From assembly GCA_965223435.1 (NCBI GenBank), contig CBDCWQ010000023.1, positions 186,001-250,000 on the forward strand: DNA of 64,000 bases, in the 5' to 3' direction. Made by a program: the position numbers and the translations under genes. The notes below the pieces were generated by a model. That model made no database searches. It saw only the letters and a list, made by a program, of their open reading frames with translations, and was not told the DNA's origin. Of the stretch, positions 1 through 12,900 are shown one piece after another (the first letter of the stretch is position 1; every line of letters starts with the position of its first letter). This stretch comes from CBDCWQ01 sp965223435. Lineage in GTDB: Bacteria; Myxococcota; Kuafuiibacteriia; Kuafuiibacteriales; Kuafuiibacteriaceae.

Positions 1-1
1 T

Positions 2-1975
2 GCGGCCTTTGAATCTTCGGCCATCCCGGAGGTGGTCAAGCACTTTGTGGGTTTTTCGACGTTGGTGCGTCAAGATATGCTTTACCAAGGCAAGACCCTC
101 GGCCGTTTGGGCAACGCCTGGGCGGCTTTGCACCAAGGCCACGTGGTGGTGCTCTACGTGGGGAGAGGCTCCAACCTTGTCGTTTTTCCCGCTGGGTCCA
201 AGGCCGCCGGGGAGCCGAGCAGCTGGAAGCTGGTTGCGGCGCAATACTTTGGGAAACCGAAAAAAGATTTTTCGGACGTCGACAAGTGGGTCCAAAAAGT
301 TCTGGTACCCAACTGGATCGTGGGTGCTACCGAGCACCGCTTCGATGTTTTTGGAGAAGGCTGGACTCGAAGATATCAAAAGAGCGGACAATTTGTATGG
401 AGTGGTTCTACCTTGGCGGGGTACACCGATTCGGTGCTCAGCACCCTCGACCGGTCCGACGTCAAGACCCTTTTGGCCAACGCCGTGGGGATCGATGCCG
501 AAGACATCTGGCAGCTGTCGGAGGACAAGATGACCAAGGGGGTGCTCCTGAACAAGGCCAAGGCCACACACCAGGTGCAGTACGCGATTGCCGTGTCGCG
601 GGGATTTCAGCCGGATCTCTACGTGGGCTTTTCGGGGGCGGTGGCGGATGCCGTGACCAGCCAGACGATGCCGCATCGCTTGGTGGGCGTAGCCACCGAT
701 GAGGGGGGCCCGGGCAAGGACGACCCCGAGGTCCGAAACCGACTGGAGGAACAGGCGGCGCGTTACGTTCCGAAAGAACAAACCCAGTCGTGGTTCATTG
801 CGACGCCGCTGCACACCTCACAGCACGGAAAAGGGGCCAAAGAGGAGGCCGACAAGATCGTCGATGGCCTTCCCGAATCGGTCCGAAAAAGGCTTGGTCC
901 CGCGGGTCTAGAGGTGTTGCAGAAGTTTCCTGGCCGTGGGGAGATTGTGACCGCGTCCAAAAAAGAAATCGGGCCTTCGGCCTTGGTGGCCATGGCCCAA
1001 AAGGAAAAAAGACCAGTGAACTTGATTTATGTTTCCAGTGGGCCGTACTGGATTGCTGTGGCCTCCACGAACTCGATCAAAACCAAAGGTGGCCCCTTTG
1101 CCCGTTTTGGCCTCTTCGAATACCTGGGGGTTGGTTCCGACAAGTGGATGGGTATTGGGATGGTACGTAGCAACCTTATCGGCATGGCCAAGAGTATCAT
1201 GCATGAGCAGCAAGAAGGGGACTGGTTCTTGGCGGCGCCCGATGTGTTGCCGCCCTATCGCTACACGAAAGAGGGACAGAAAATCCCGGACGAGCCAGGG
1301 GTGCTGCGGTGGTTTTTTCAAGATAAGACTCGGCTGAACCCCAATGCGGTCTTCGATTTTTGGAACCGAGACGCCCCGACGATGGCGTACGTGTACTCCG
1401 AAAAGCACGGTTACGTGGTCTTCGCAGAAAAAGATGTGGCGGTCTGGGCTGATTTGAAGACCCATGATCATCGGGTCCTCCTGTACTTAGGGACGCCCGA
1501 AGGTCGGAACACCCGATCTGCATTCACGCGTCTTGAAAACCAGGACTACGTTTTCGTGGCCACCCGTGGTTCCGACGAGGTCATCCGCACCGAAGTGCAC
1601 GACCTCGAGGGCGATGTTCAGACCGGGGCGCATCCCGCGCTAGACCCATGGGGCAAAGATGACCCCGAGGTGGACTTTTTGGGTGTGGTGCTCGAAACGC
1701 CTGAGGGCCTCAAACTGGCCGAAGACGATATCCTGATTGCCAGCACATTGGGGACCGAGTCGTGGTGGCGTGAGGAGCTGACCCATTGGTTCAAAGGCCT
1801 CAAGCGAGGCAAAGGACTGAAGTTGACCGACTTGGAGCTGACGGTGCGCGGTGGTGTGCCTCACATCGCCCGTTTTCACACCCCAAAAGGACCCCTCATC
1901 ATTGGGTGGAACACCGGGCTAGGCGCCAAGGAAGACGCCGTTCGCAGACTCCAAGAAGAGCTGGCAAACGAATAA
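2..1975 (+). CDS. Unknown protein, 5' end outside window
   Basis: The frame is open from the second base of the window, so the true start lies upstream. GTG at 32 is only the first start-like codon inside the window. About 657 residues are visible. I recognise no family. The protein is mixed alpha/beta, with no obvious membrane segment and no low complexity, and has a lysine- and tryptophan-rich middle part. Phrases such as 'DDPEV' recur near residues 235 and 555, which may mean two related halves, but I could not align them by eye. It ends 12 bases before the end of the convergent gene on the other strand. Coding is supported by length and by codon bias like the neighbours. The function is unknown. 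Confidence 0.75.
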   Translation, partial: AAFESSAIPEVVKHFVGFSTLVRQDMLYQGKTLGRLGNAWAALHQGHVVVLYVGRGSNLVVFPAGSKAAGEPSSWKLVAAQYFGKPKKDFSDVDKWVQKVLVPNWIVGATEHRFDVFGEGWTRRYQKSGQFVWSGSTLAGYTDSVLSTLDRSDVKTLLANAVGIDAEDIWQLSEDKMTKGVLLNKAKATHQVQYAIAVSRGFQPDLYVGFSGAVADAVTSQTMPHRLVGVATDEGGPGKDDPEVRNRLEEQAARYVPKEQTQSWFIATPLHTSQHGKGAKEEADKIVDGLPESVRKRLGPAGLEVLQKFPGRGEIVTASKKEIGPSALVAMAQKEKRPVNLIYVSSGPYWIAVASTNSIKTKGGPFARFGLFEYLGVGSDKWMGIGMVRSNLIGMAKSIMHEQQEGDWFLAAPDVLPPYRYTKEGQKIPDEPGVLRWFFQDKTRLNPNAVFDFWNRDAPTMAYVYSEKHGYVVFAEKDVAVWADLKTHDHRVLLYLGTPEGRNTRSAFTRLENQDYVFVATRGSDEVIRTEVHDLEGDVQTGAHPALDPWGKDDPEVDFLGVVLETPEGLKLAEDDILIASTLGTESWWREELTHWFKGLKRGKGLKLTDLELTVRGGVPHIARFHTPKGPLIIGWNTGLGAKEDAVRRLQEELANE

Positions 1976-1987
1976 GACCACGGGTGG

Positions 1988-3409
1988 TCAATGCGCTTTT
2001 GGGCGAGACGAAAACACGTTGGCGGGTACCCACCCTTCCCCTTCGGGGCGATGGTTCCAGGCTTCGGGGCAAAGGGCCTTCGGGGGTTTGGTGTTGACCT
2101 GAAGCCGCTGAACCAGCCGAACACGGACCATGTGGGCCTGGCGGGCCAGGGGCTGAAGGGGGGTTCCGGGGGGGAGCGTGCACAACGCTTGAGCGTCTTT
2201 GGTGTGATCAGGCCACAGGTCTGTCGGTTGGTTGAGCGTGGCTGCCCCCCAAAAGTCGGCGGACGCAACGACGCGAAGGAATGTCTCGAGGTGCTCGAGG
2301 GCCCTGGTGCGTATCTTTTGCGAGAACCCGGTCGAAATGGCTGCGCGAAGTTTTGACCTTTTCTTGGCCATGGCGCGGATTTCGGCGGACAGTTCTTTGC
2401 CCGGATAGAGGCTCCGTACATAAAAAAGACGCATCATCATCCATCGCTCGAGTCCAGGCCGGCCCGCCAAAAACCGAGGATGGGCGACTCTGACCAAATA
2501 GGCGCCATCCGTTTCTCCCACGAGTATGCGCAAGCCCTCAGGAATGCCGACGAAAGTCGATAGATCAAAATCAAAGGGTATGGCCATAAACGCGCCATCC
2601 TTGGTTTGGGCAACGAAGGCGTTGTGGGTTCCCGTCTGTTTGCGGTTCGATCGAAACCTGCGCCGCAGGGGAGAGAGATCCAAGATGCGCCAGTCGCTGT
2701 TGTTGATCAAAATCTGAAAAAGGTGGAGCCGAATCAAGGCGCGTGGCTCGAGTTCCGTGTAGCGTTGGGGACGTTCCTCTGCGGGGAGCGCGCCCACGGA
2801 CAAAAGCTCCATTCTTCGAGCCAGCCCATCGAAGTGCTCCAAAAAAAAGCCCGCGCCTTGGACTTCTTGGGTCCGACCTGGATCGTGATAGAGAAGTTTG
2901 GCTGGGCGTGTCCTGAGTCCGGCCACGCCGGCCGCCGCCTGGAGTCGGTACGCGAGCTGATGGGCCATGGTATGGGTTTGAGATTGTAGGATGCCCGCGG
3001 CCTCCATCTCGCTGTTGCAGTGGGTAATCAGAAAAACGGTGCGTGGCCTAACCCCTTGGGGGTGCCGCTCTCGCCAACTGAGCTCAAGCTTCGGAAACTG
3101 GCACACCCGATCCGAAAGATTCGCGTAGCGCCGTACTTGCACCGGCAGTCTGCGGACCCCGGAGCCTTGACCCAGGACCAGCCTCCCCGCTTTGGCGAGC
3201 CCCTCCGTCGGCTCGTCCGCCGGCCTCATCTTTTCCAGGGGCAGACTGAGCTCGGCCCGAAGGAATTCGCGCTTGGTGAACAGCCCGGGGACGGGCAAAG
3301 AGGCGGCCTTTTCGGTCTCGAGGATCGGCGGCGGCGGCTTCACCGGCACCCCTCGACACGAAACATACAGGAACGCCAGGACCCACCAACCTTGTAACCT
3401 ATGACTCAT
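1988..3409 (-). CDS. Exported protein with CotH/kinase-like fold and C-terminal SH3-like domain
   Basis: The chosen ATG at 3409 gives 473 residues and a hydrophobic N-terminus ending near Cys18 (YVSC), a weak lipobox; a longer upstream frame exists but would bury the signal. Residues about 236-282 carry NNSDW, then HN, then IPFDFD. This set resembles the catalytic core of CotH-like and other atypical kinase-fold proteins that many Bacteroidota and Myxococcota genomes encode as exported proteins. Residues about 405-465 end in a GWVPANVF-type strand typical of bacterial SH3 domains. The gene converges on the unknown gene to its left with 12 bases between stops. Kinase activity is inferred from weak motif similarity only; the substrate is unknown. 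Confidence 0.7.
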   Translation of the reverse strand: MSHRLQGWWVLAFLYVSCRGVPVKPPPPILETEKAASLPVPGLFTKREFLRAELSLPLEKMRPADEPTEGLAKAGRLVLGQGSGVRRLPVQVRRYANLSDRVCQFPKLELSWRERHPQGVRPRTVFLITHCNSEMEAAGILQSQTHTMAHQLAYRLQAAAGVAGLRTRPAKLLYHDPGRTQEVQGAGFFLEHFDGLARRMELLSVGALPAEERPQRYTELEPRALIRLHLFQILINNSDWRILDLSPLRRRFRSNRKQTGTHNAFVAQTKDGAFMAIPFDFDLSTFVGIPEGLRILVGETDGAYLVRVAHPRFLAGRPGLERWMMMRLFYVRSLYPGKELSAEIRAMAKKRSKLRAAISTGFSQKIRTRALEHLETFLRVVASADFWGAATLNQPTDLWPDHTKDAQALCTLPPGTPLQPLARQAHMVRVRLVQRLQVNTKPPKALCPEAWNHRPEGEGWVPANVFSSRPKAH

Positions 3410-3908
3410 ACAGGCGCCCCGCGTGTTCTCGGTCCCCGCCGCCGACCATAGACGGACAGAGCCGCCTAGCGCCAGCTCTGGGCCCCAACAAAGCGCTATC
3501 GTGATGCCACGCAAAAAAAGTCCTCACCGAGGTTGGCCTCCCAACATCCCGAAACACAAGTCATCGTTGAAAAACATCTGGGGCCATTCGCATTGGGCCG
3601 CCTAGATAAGCTTGCCCGTTCGGTAGGACGGGGAGATGCGCCTAAGGATTACAGAGACCAAGACTCATCGTAGAGTAGGGCGTCTGCTCGACGCCTGGGT
3701 GCAGTCCCGGTCGTGGAAGTTGGGCAGCATGTGCAAGTTGGATGTCGATTTGGACTCCTGTCGCCATCGGCTTGTTTGACCGCCAAAATGATTGACATTT
3801 TGGGCACAGATCTCATGGTATTGCGCCCGTTTCGGCAGACCTTGCACGGCTGAAAAGAGGCGCCACGCGTACTCGATGGGGGTCAGCATAGGTTGCCGGG
3901 GGGGAGAC
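3410..3908. other. Intergenic region between divergent genes
   Basis: About 500 bases separate the kinase-like gene and the giant exported gene, which read away from each other. Apart from the inverted repeat and candidate -35 at 3783-3803, I see no RNA gene, coding frame or mobile remnant. Confidence 0.5.
3783..3803 (+). promoter_or_regulatory. Inverted repeat overlapping a candidate -35 element
   Basis: CCAAAATG and CATTTTGG form a perfect 8-bp inverted repeat with a 5-base centre. A consensus -35 hexamer TTGACA (3792-3797) lies inside it. Only a poor -10 candidate (TGGTAT at 3816) follows at the right distance. It sits about 105 bases upstream of the giant exported gene. An operator over a promoter is an inference. 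Confidence 0.35.
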
Positions 3909-6900
3909 ATGGAAGGAATGCGTACGTTGGGGGTGAAGGGCGACGAGGTTGGCCTATGGGGCGCGGGGCGTCTGATGCGGTCCCCCGCGGTGGTTGGGCT
4001 TGGGCTCCTGGTTTTGCTCTGGGGCAATCACGAGGCCCGGGGCAACCCCGATGGGGTTGTCCGCGATTCCCCGGCCGGCATCGCGTCGGCCGAAGAGGGG
4101 TCTGAATCCGAAGGGGCGGCGGCCGAGTCTACGGGCGTGTCCCTGGTCCTTTTTGCGGGGTGGAATCTGGCGGTCTTGCCGGTGACGATCGCGCCGACCG
4201 CGCGGGTTCCGCTCGAGGCCAGTGGACTTCGGTTTTGGGTGCTCGACGATGCGTCGCCCCCGTGCTTGCGGCAGCCGCCGGTGACCGAAGCACTGAGCGC
4301 GGGCCAACCTTTGTGGGTCTGGTCTGAGGTTGCACGCACCGTTGCGTTTGAAGGAGACCCAGCGGTTGGCGTGGAGGGACCGGCAGAGGGGCGTTCCGGT
4401 TGGCAGCGGGTTTCCGTGTTGGCGCCTGAGCCTCACGCCGATCTCCGTTTCGCCCGTTCCGTGACCTTCGATGGGCGTACGCAGTCCTACCGAGGGCTGC
4501 AAGAGGGCGAAGGTTTGGAACCCGGGCAGGTCTATTGGGGCTACAAGCGCGCGCTCAGGCCAGAGGCGCCCGATGCGATTTCGGTGCAGCGCGTGGGTGA
4601 ACACGGGGCGCGCCTTGTTTGGCATCGCCCGCGTCTGTCTGAGGACGGAACCTGGCTGGTCGACGAAGCGCCGATTGGGTATCAGGTCTATCGGGACGGC
4701 ACACCGCTCGGTGGTTTGGTGAAGACCACATCGGTTCTTGATGAAGGGCTCGAGCCCGGTCAAACCCATCGTTATGCGGTGAGCGCGGTCCGGACCGATT
4801 TGCCGCCGGAGCAAGGGGCATCGGTGCTTTCGGTGCCGGTCGATTTTGCGATTCAAGAGGCTTCGCCGCCACCGGTGCCGGGCGCGTTTACCGCACCCCG
4901 TTCGCTGACCTCCGGGCCGGCGAGCCACGTGATGCCGAAGACGGCGCTTTGCCGGCGAGGGGGCGTTGTGTACGCCCATTTCGCTTACGTGCGTCGCGGG
5001 ACCGCTCGAGAGGGCGATGCGGTCTACTACGTTCACAGCGGCGAGGCGGGCAAGCCAGGGAGCTTTGAAGAACCGATTCGCTTGGGCGTGCTGCCACCGG
5101 GGCGCCGGGTGGTCGATTTGGCCCTCGCGGCTCGGGGCGATTCGGTGTCGGTTGCGTGGATCGAAAACGCCTCGGTGTTTCGGGCCGATGCCTTGTCGGC
5201 AACCCTACAGGTACGCACCAGCCGAGACGGCGGATGGGTCTTTGGGGCGCCGGTGGTGGTGGCGTCGAGCCCAACCTGGAAGCGTGGACTGGATATGGCT
5301 TTCGACCGTCACGACCGTCACCAGTTGGTCTGGGGAGAAGGCAACAAGATCTTTTACCTCCAAGGTCTCGAAGGCACGCCTTCAAGTGTGTTCGATATTC
5401 GTCATCGCGAACCGGCAAACGAGGTCGTTCGCTATCAAGCGTACGACGCTCGGGGCGGAGAATGTCGTTGCCCCGACTGCTGGTGTGAAGAGTCCTACAC
5501 CGCGGGCGGCTCGCCTGAATCTGGAGCAACCGATGCGGGCGGGGAGGGCGACCGGGTTCGACTGGAGGAGCGGTATGTCTACGAGCCCTCGCTCCACGTG
5601 GACGATCATGCGGTGCGGGTCGTCGGCCGGGTGCGCCGAACGTGGGACAACAAGCCGGTGATCCATGAGGCCTGGCGGGCGATGGCCGCCTCACCGGTGT
5701 ACGACCCCGTCGAAGACAGCGTCCTCCGGAGCGGCGTTCGCACGCGTTTCGTCGTCGGCTGGCAAAAGGTGTGGAAGCTTGCGCACGAGCACGGGGACGC
5801 CGCCGAAGTAGACACCCTCGGTTTTGACTACCAGTACCTCTACCAGGGAACTTGGTACGAGGCCGATTCCATTCAGCTGGCCACGCGTCCCTTGCTCGCC
5901 GATGGCGCGTCGGCATCTTTAGCGGCCACAGACCCTCGGGCTCCGGGCGAAAAAGGCGCGATCGTTGAGGCGGGGGAGGGAGAGTCGGGTGATCCAGAAC
6001 CGGGATGGCGCATCTCGGTGGTGCATCGTGATTTTGCGGATGCGGTGGCGGACCGTCCTTCGCATCCGAAGGTTCTTCGGACCCCAGCGGGCCAGCTCTG
6101 GGTCGTCTTCGAAAAGGGTCCCTCCGACGATCCGAACGTGCCCGGCCACAACACCATCTTCGCGTCTTGGTCTGACGACGATGGCGAAAGCTGGTCAACC
6201 GCTCGAGCCATTTCAACCGGCTACGTGCCGGGTCTGGCTCAGGTGGCATCCGGTGAGATCGGTGTGGTGCACTGGGTTGCAAAAGAGGCGCACGCTACGG
6301 TTCGTGTGGCCCGTACCGGCAATGAAAAGGGGTGGGTGCTGTCGCCGCCCCTCAATGTGCATCCTCCCAAACCGATTGACCCCCGAAGTCACGGTTCGGC
6401 CTCCGATGCGCTGCTTGGCGTGCCCTCTGTATCGGGGCACGATGATCTCTTCTTGGTTGCCTGGGTGCGCGCGTCGCGTTCGGGGGCAATGGGGGATCAG
6501 GTTGTGTACGCTCGGGCGTCTCGGGAGACCAAGGTTGGCCACGTCGAACTCACCTTGGCGCCCGGCCCGGCGCCGGGCAGATCTGGGCGCGTGACGGCCA
6601 CCGCCCAAAACCGTTTTTATGTGCCTGTGGCCCACGAAGGCTCGTTGACGGTGCGGACGGGGCCGGGCACCCAACTGGTTCCGCTTGGGTCCGAGTCGCA
6701 AGATGCCACGCGGACCCAAGGTCTGGGCCCTGTCGCAGAACGGTTTGCGCCCGTACCCGAATCGCAAGATGTCGTGCAGGCAGAAGACCTGGCGCCTGGC
6801 GCGGAACGATTTGTGCCCGTGGCTGAACCGCAAGATGTGGTGCAGGCTAAAGACCTAGGTCTTGGCGCCCACGTGTTGAAGATGTCGGGTGGGCAGACGC

Positions 6901-9900
6901 ATTTTTGGCTTTCGGCACCCAAGGCTCTCGATGGGCAGCCAGAGGCGTTGGGTCGGCCCCTGGGGGTGGCCCTGGCGCTGACAGGTCATGAAGACCAGGT
7001 GTTCGAAGCCCATATCACCATGGCTTCGGGCAACGCGCGCGAAAACATGGAGCGGGCCGGGGCGGAAAAGCAACGTCTTTTCCGATGGAAGACCCAGGCC
7101 CCCATCGACGAGACGCGGCCGGGGCCTGAGGCCCAGGCGTTCTTGGGTCCCGATCAAAGCTGGGGTTACCAAGTGGAATACGCGCCCCACTCGAGCGCTG
7201 AATCGGCACCTGGGGCGCCCAAGGTGTTGGATGCGTCGGTCTTTCAGACTCCGGAATACGTCGATTCCAAGCATCTGGCCGGATTCGAGCGGGTGTGGGC
7301 CTACACCCAGGGCATTGCGTTGGCGCAGCTTGCGCGAAAGCCGACCCAAGACAACATCCAAAAGGCGCGCGCACTGGCGCGTTATTTGTGTGCCCATGCC
7401 GAGCGCGATCCGGTCGGCTCCGAGCTTGGAGGGTGGCCATTTTCGTGGAACACCGAAGGCGACAACTGGAAAGACGTGCGGTGGGTCACCGGGGCCAGCG
7501 CGTGGGCGGTGCACGGGCTCGGCCGATTCATCGTGTCGCCCGCCTATCAGACCTTGCCGGAAGGCGCAGAAAAAGACTCGCTCAAGGGATGCTACCGGTC
7601 AGCCCTGTTGGGACTTCGTCCCCACAAGCGGACCCTCCGTGCGCGGGATGGCCGGGCCATGGTTTTGATGAGCGCCGGCTGGACGGCGGCCGGTCTCAAA
7701 CACGCGACGGAGCCGTGGAAACTTCGTACCCGGTCGGGGGCTCCGGTGACCGAGGATCGCTCGCTTCGTTTTGCGTACTACAGTGTGCTCGATGCGGTGG
7801 GGTACGAGACCTATACGACGCCTCCCAAAATCAAAGTGTGCCGAGAGGCGCCCGGCATGGACTGCTATCGCATGCCATTGTCCCAAGCGCCGTGGGAGGA
7901 GCTTGAGATAGACGAATCGGTTTGGGCCGCGCTTCGTCAGCGGGTGATGGCTGACAACATCGTAACCGAGCACAACGTGGACGTTCTGGCCGTTCTCAAC
8001 CATGCCCTCGACCACGCCGATGTACTGGGTCTCGAAGATCTCTCGATGCTCAAAGGGTGGCGGGATGCGCTCCGTGACGGGGTCTTTTATGCACTCTGGG
8101 ACGCCGAGGGATGGAAGTCTGAATTTCAGACTGCGCTGGCGGCCATGGCCACAGAGGACGAAAAAGAGCCAGCGTGGACTGCGGTACAGAAAACCAGGCG
8201 CACGCTTCGCCAGCAATGGATGGGCGAGGCCCTCACCGAATCGCAGCTCGGTCGGGTGGTCACCGGCGGTGAAATCTCCCAAGATGCAGATGGGGTGTGG
8301 CACCTCGAGCAAAGTGTGCACAGCGCGATTGACAACTGCAGTTGGTTATCGCTGTCGGTGGATTATGAAGACCTGGCCGAAGCGGAGTCCGGCGATTCTA
8401 TGTCCGAGGTATACGTGGACCGCCTGGCGACTTGCCTTGAGTACACCGTGCTCAGCTACACGCGCGAACTGGGATTTGGTCCTTCCGGGTGTGATCCGAG
8501 CTTGGGTCGTTGTCCCCCTCTCAAAACCTACCGGGGTGCCCATTATTTTCAGAACGCTTTCAAAGATCCCTACATCGCGCCGAGTGAGCTTCAAGAATCG
8601 TCCTATCACCTTGAAGCCACCATGGGGCTCATCTTAGGCCTACAAGCCTTTGTCGATGCCCAGCCGGGTCATCCGAAGAGTGTGTTTTTTGCGGATGAGG
8701 CCCAAAAAATGTGGTCCGGCGCGCAGGACTTTGTGCGCGATCATGGCTTCCCATACTCGAGCCAGCGCATTCACAACCTATCGACCCTTCTGTCGTCCAG
8801 CACGGCCATGATCTGGTTCATCGATGTCTACGATGCGCTGGAGCAAGATGGTGCCCACGATGAAACGTCGGGGTTTTCTTCGGAGGACCCCGGAACAACG
8901 CCCACCGGCGGCGATGTGCCTTTTTACAAACCTCGCTTCGGATTGGCCTTCCTTGGAGGCGCCAGCATCGTCCAAATCCTGAGTCGGGCGGGGGTGCAGC
9001 AGTCGGACGATCTGTTGCTCTTCTTGGCGCAGCATGCTCCCTGGGTTGGCGGTCTCGTTCCCGGTCTTTTGCCGCCAGGGCCCATGCCCGACGGGGCCAC
9101 GCTCCAAGACCACTGCAGTGCCGAACGGTCACTCGCATTGACGCAGAAGATAGGCGGCTACTGGGTTCTCTGTGTTCGACCTGGGTTTCACGTGGGCGCC
9201 AACGGAAGCCCCTCTTTGCCGTTCGATTCGGTCGATGCCGCCCGCGTTGCCCTCCGGCTGTGGCGTTCAATTTACCCCCCGGACGAGCCGGCGATCATCG
9301 TGGAGGCCGGTGCCAACCGGAGCGTTTTGGAGCTCAGGGATCCTGGAGGGGTTGTGGACCTCCTGGTGGTGGCAGCGCCGGGCGGTGAGGCACCCTCTTT
9401 GCCGCCCGAGGTTCGGGCCCTTTCTTTTGATCCCATCGAGGGCATCATTCCCCTCGAAACCCATTATCAGTTTGATGCCGATGATCTGTTGTACTTTTAT
9501 TGCACGTCCGACCCCTTCATTCTTGACAATGTTGGCCTGGGGACGCGCGATGCCGATCTTTTGGAGCGCGAGGACCGCCTCCAGAACGTCGCGATCCTGG
9601 GCCGAAATGGTCGGCAAATTCGCCGTGGACTAACTCCCGAACAGCTCAAGATTTTCCCGTTCCATGGGCTCGAACCCGACTGCCGCTACATCTTGCGATC
9701 GCTGAGGGCCCATGAGCTTGCCAAGCTGAGGCCTTGGGTTTTGGCTTTTGTGGCCTATCTTCAGGGATTGAATGCTGCCGAATACGCTGACTGGCGCCCC
9801 CGGAAGCACGTGGGCCAGTTGGTCCTCGGTTTTCAAAAGACGCTGCCGAAAGACAAGGAACGCCTCACCATCCATCCCGCCGTGAGCAGAGAGTTCCTTC

Positions 9901-12900
9901 AGGACCTGGACGGTGGGGGGGGGAGCTTCTCGGGGTTCATTGCCCTCTTGGAGGAGAAGGTGAAGAAGATGGATGCACAAGCACAGATGGGCGTCCGGAA
10001 GCTTGGCCCCTTGCGCATACCGGTTACACCCATCAACCTCAAGGCCAGATTCGATGCAGAGCTTGGCCGCGTGCTTGTGTCCTTTGACACCCACGTGGAG
10101 CACGGGCTGGTGGCGGTGGCCATCTACAAAAAACGGAAGGGTCGGCCTGGTGACTACATCGAGTACATTTTTCGCACCGAGGATGGGCAGGTCTTCTACC
10201 CGGCTGAGATGAACGAAGCGTTGTTTGCGCTGGCATCGGGGAAGGATCCGCGCAGCCTTCCTTTGCAGCTTCTTAAGGAGGCTGCGGCCAAGCAACTTAT
10301 GGTTCCGTCTTTGAAGGATGAGCTTGTCCTTCGCGATACACCCGGGGTCAGGAGCCAGTGGGGCAAAAAGACGCTCCTCGACTTCTTGAAAGACACTTTG
10401 GACGGTGATGAGTTGTTTGTGACCGTTGAGATCAACCCGTCCAAGTTTGATGTGTTCAAGAATGAGCCGGTGACCTTTGAGGACCACTTCGGCGACATGC
10501 TCGGCGAATTTCTCAACATGGTTCGAGAAGACCCCGTTTTGGCCCCCAACGAGGAGCCCAAAGCGCCCACCGAACGGCGCAAAGACCCCGTCATCTTCAG
10601 CGAGTCCGTCTCGTTGGCGGTGCCCAAAGCGAGTGATCGGTTCTTTGTCCAAACGGCCGAGCCTCCCCCATGGGCGCCGGCTCTTTTGTATCAGCGCGGG
10701 GGGGCTGACGCTTGCTACGACATCTACCGATGGACGCAAGAAGAACCCAAGGCATCAGACTTCGCGTTGCCCGCCGAGGTTGCGCCTTTTTTGGTCGAGC
10801 CCTGTTCTTTGGAGCTTGGTTTTGTGGACCAAGGGGTGCTCGAACAGGTTTCGAGCGACCATCTACACCGTGTTCGCTACGCCGTCGTAGAACGGGCGCG
10901 CGAGGATGCGGCACGGGCTCGAACATTGGTGCCGGGCGTGGTTTTGACCCCCCAACACGCCCTCTTCAACCCCCACGGGCCGACCGCAGACCTTCTTTTG
11001 GGCTCGCCTGAAGACGCCGATCCCCTGCGGTTGGCCCCCGCGCTGTTTTCGGCCTGGAGCGAGGAAGAAGATACCCTATCCCCTTCGGTGTGGGACGGCG
11101 TGTTGCCCCGGGCGTCGGCAAGCGAGGGCGACCCTTGGGGCGGGGCCCTCTCCGCCTATGGCCTGTTCTCCTTGGTCTTTGACGGTGCGGACCGGTGGGT
11201 GGGGTCGGATGAGGCAAACGCACGCCATGCCCAAGCGATGTCCCTCGAGCTGGACCGCTTTTTGGGCGAACATTTTCTTGACGCAGATGAGCGCGTTTTG
11301 GCGGAGGGCGATCCATCGGAACAGACGTTCGGCAGGCTGGTCTTTGCCCGAGGAAAGACGACCTCCAAAGTGAGCGCGAGCGCCGTCAAGCTGGTCGACG
11401 CTTTGGTGCGTCTTCCCGAAGAATGGATGGCAGCCGCGCTCGCCGGAAGCAGCGCGTTGGGATATCTGGGCAGCCTGGGAATGGAGGCCGATGTCGGCCT
11501 CGAGACCATCTTTTTGGGGACCGAGATTCCCTCTTCTACGTGGTGGGCGTCTCAAGGGGTTGTCCAGGCCCACGCGACTTTGGCCCCACCCCTTTTCACT
11601 TATCTCAAAGATGAAGGAGATCTCCGAAAGACGGTGCCGATCTATACTGGGACCTATCTTGAGGACCCGTTGGCCGGGCCCCAGAGGCGTTTCGACGACC
11701 AACAAATTTACTACATTCGAGGCGACGGGGTGGGCTTCGATGCGCCCCTGACCGGGCAGGCGAGCATCGTGGCGCCCGAGGAAGGGCGCCTTTGGGAAGT
11801 CTATGCCCTGAACACGTCTCACCCGCCGGATGCCGTTCTGCAATCGTTCATCCAAAACCATGCCTGGTGGAAGCAGGCGGAGGCCTCGAGTCAACTTTTG
11901 CCCGAAAGCTTCCGTCGCCCGTGGCTGTTTCTGGTTGAGCTCGCCATCCGTGGTCAATTCGATCGCACCGCGGCCGAAAACCACGCGTTGGGCTTCACGG
12001 CCAGCGGGGGCGAGCTGCCGCCCAACGGCGACGAGACCGACAGCAAAAAATTGGGGTCCGAACCCGGGCCTTCGTCGGCTTCTACGCCCAAGACCGGACT
12101 GGGGGCGGAACCTTCCGAGGTCGAGTCGACATCCGATGAAGAAGACTGGAACTATGGGCCGTGGATCAGGGGCGTGGTCAAACGGCTTGGATTTCGAAAA
12201 CCGCTCGAGCTCATCCGGGATACGTTGGCGGAGCACAAGATCCTGGCGCTGCGTCCCGAGGACACGGTGGCGACGCGTAAGCAACGGCACAATGTGTATC
12301 GAGAGATTCTGATCGCCGTGGCCTCCGCCGAGATCCACTGGAAGGCCTTCGAGGAGGACCTAGAGCCCAAGCTCGTCGAGGGCATTCGCGGTCGGGTGAC
12401 CGCTCTGTCGTTCCCGGAGGTTGCTTTGGAGCTCGAAACAACCATTGACCGGTTCTTGGATGAAATGGACGAGACCCTAGGGTCAGAGGAAGGTGACGTC
12501 CCCTACGAGCCGGTACCCGATTGGGGCAAGGTGGACGCTCAAAGGCTTGAGGCTTCGCTCGAGGCCTTGGTCCTTCCCGTTTCTCGGTTTCCTGGTCCCC
12601 AAGACTTTGGCACCAACGATGATTTCGCCTGGAATGCCCGGCCTTGGCTGCAAAGTCTGTTCCAAAGCAAGCTGGCGTTTCGCCAAACCCTCGTCGACCT
12701 CGCTCGTGTTCTTGCGATGCGGCCGACGTTGGCTTCGCTGCCAGAACATGTGGTGGGAACCAAGCGCCAACGAGAAAAGGTCTACCGCGATATCTTGGTT
12801 GCGGTGGCCACTGCCCATGTTCAGCTGGTGTCGTTTGAAGATGACGAGGACCGAGCGCTTTCCCCGGGTTTGGCGAAACACGTGGGTGCGCTCGGTTTCG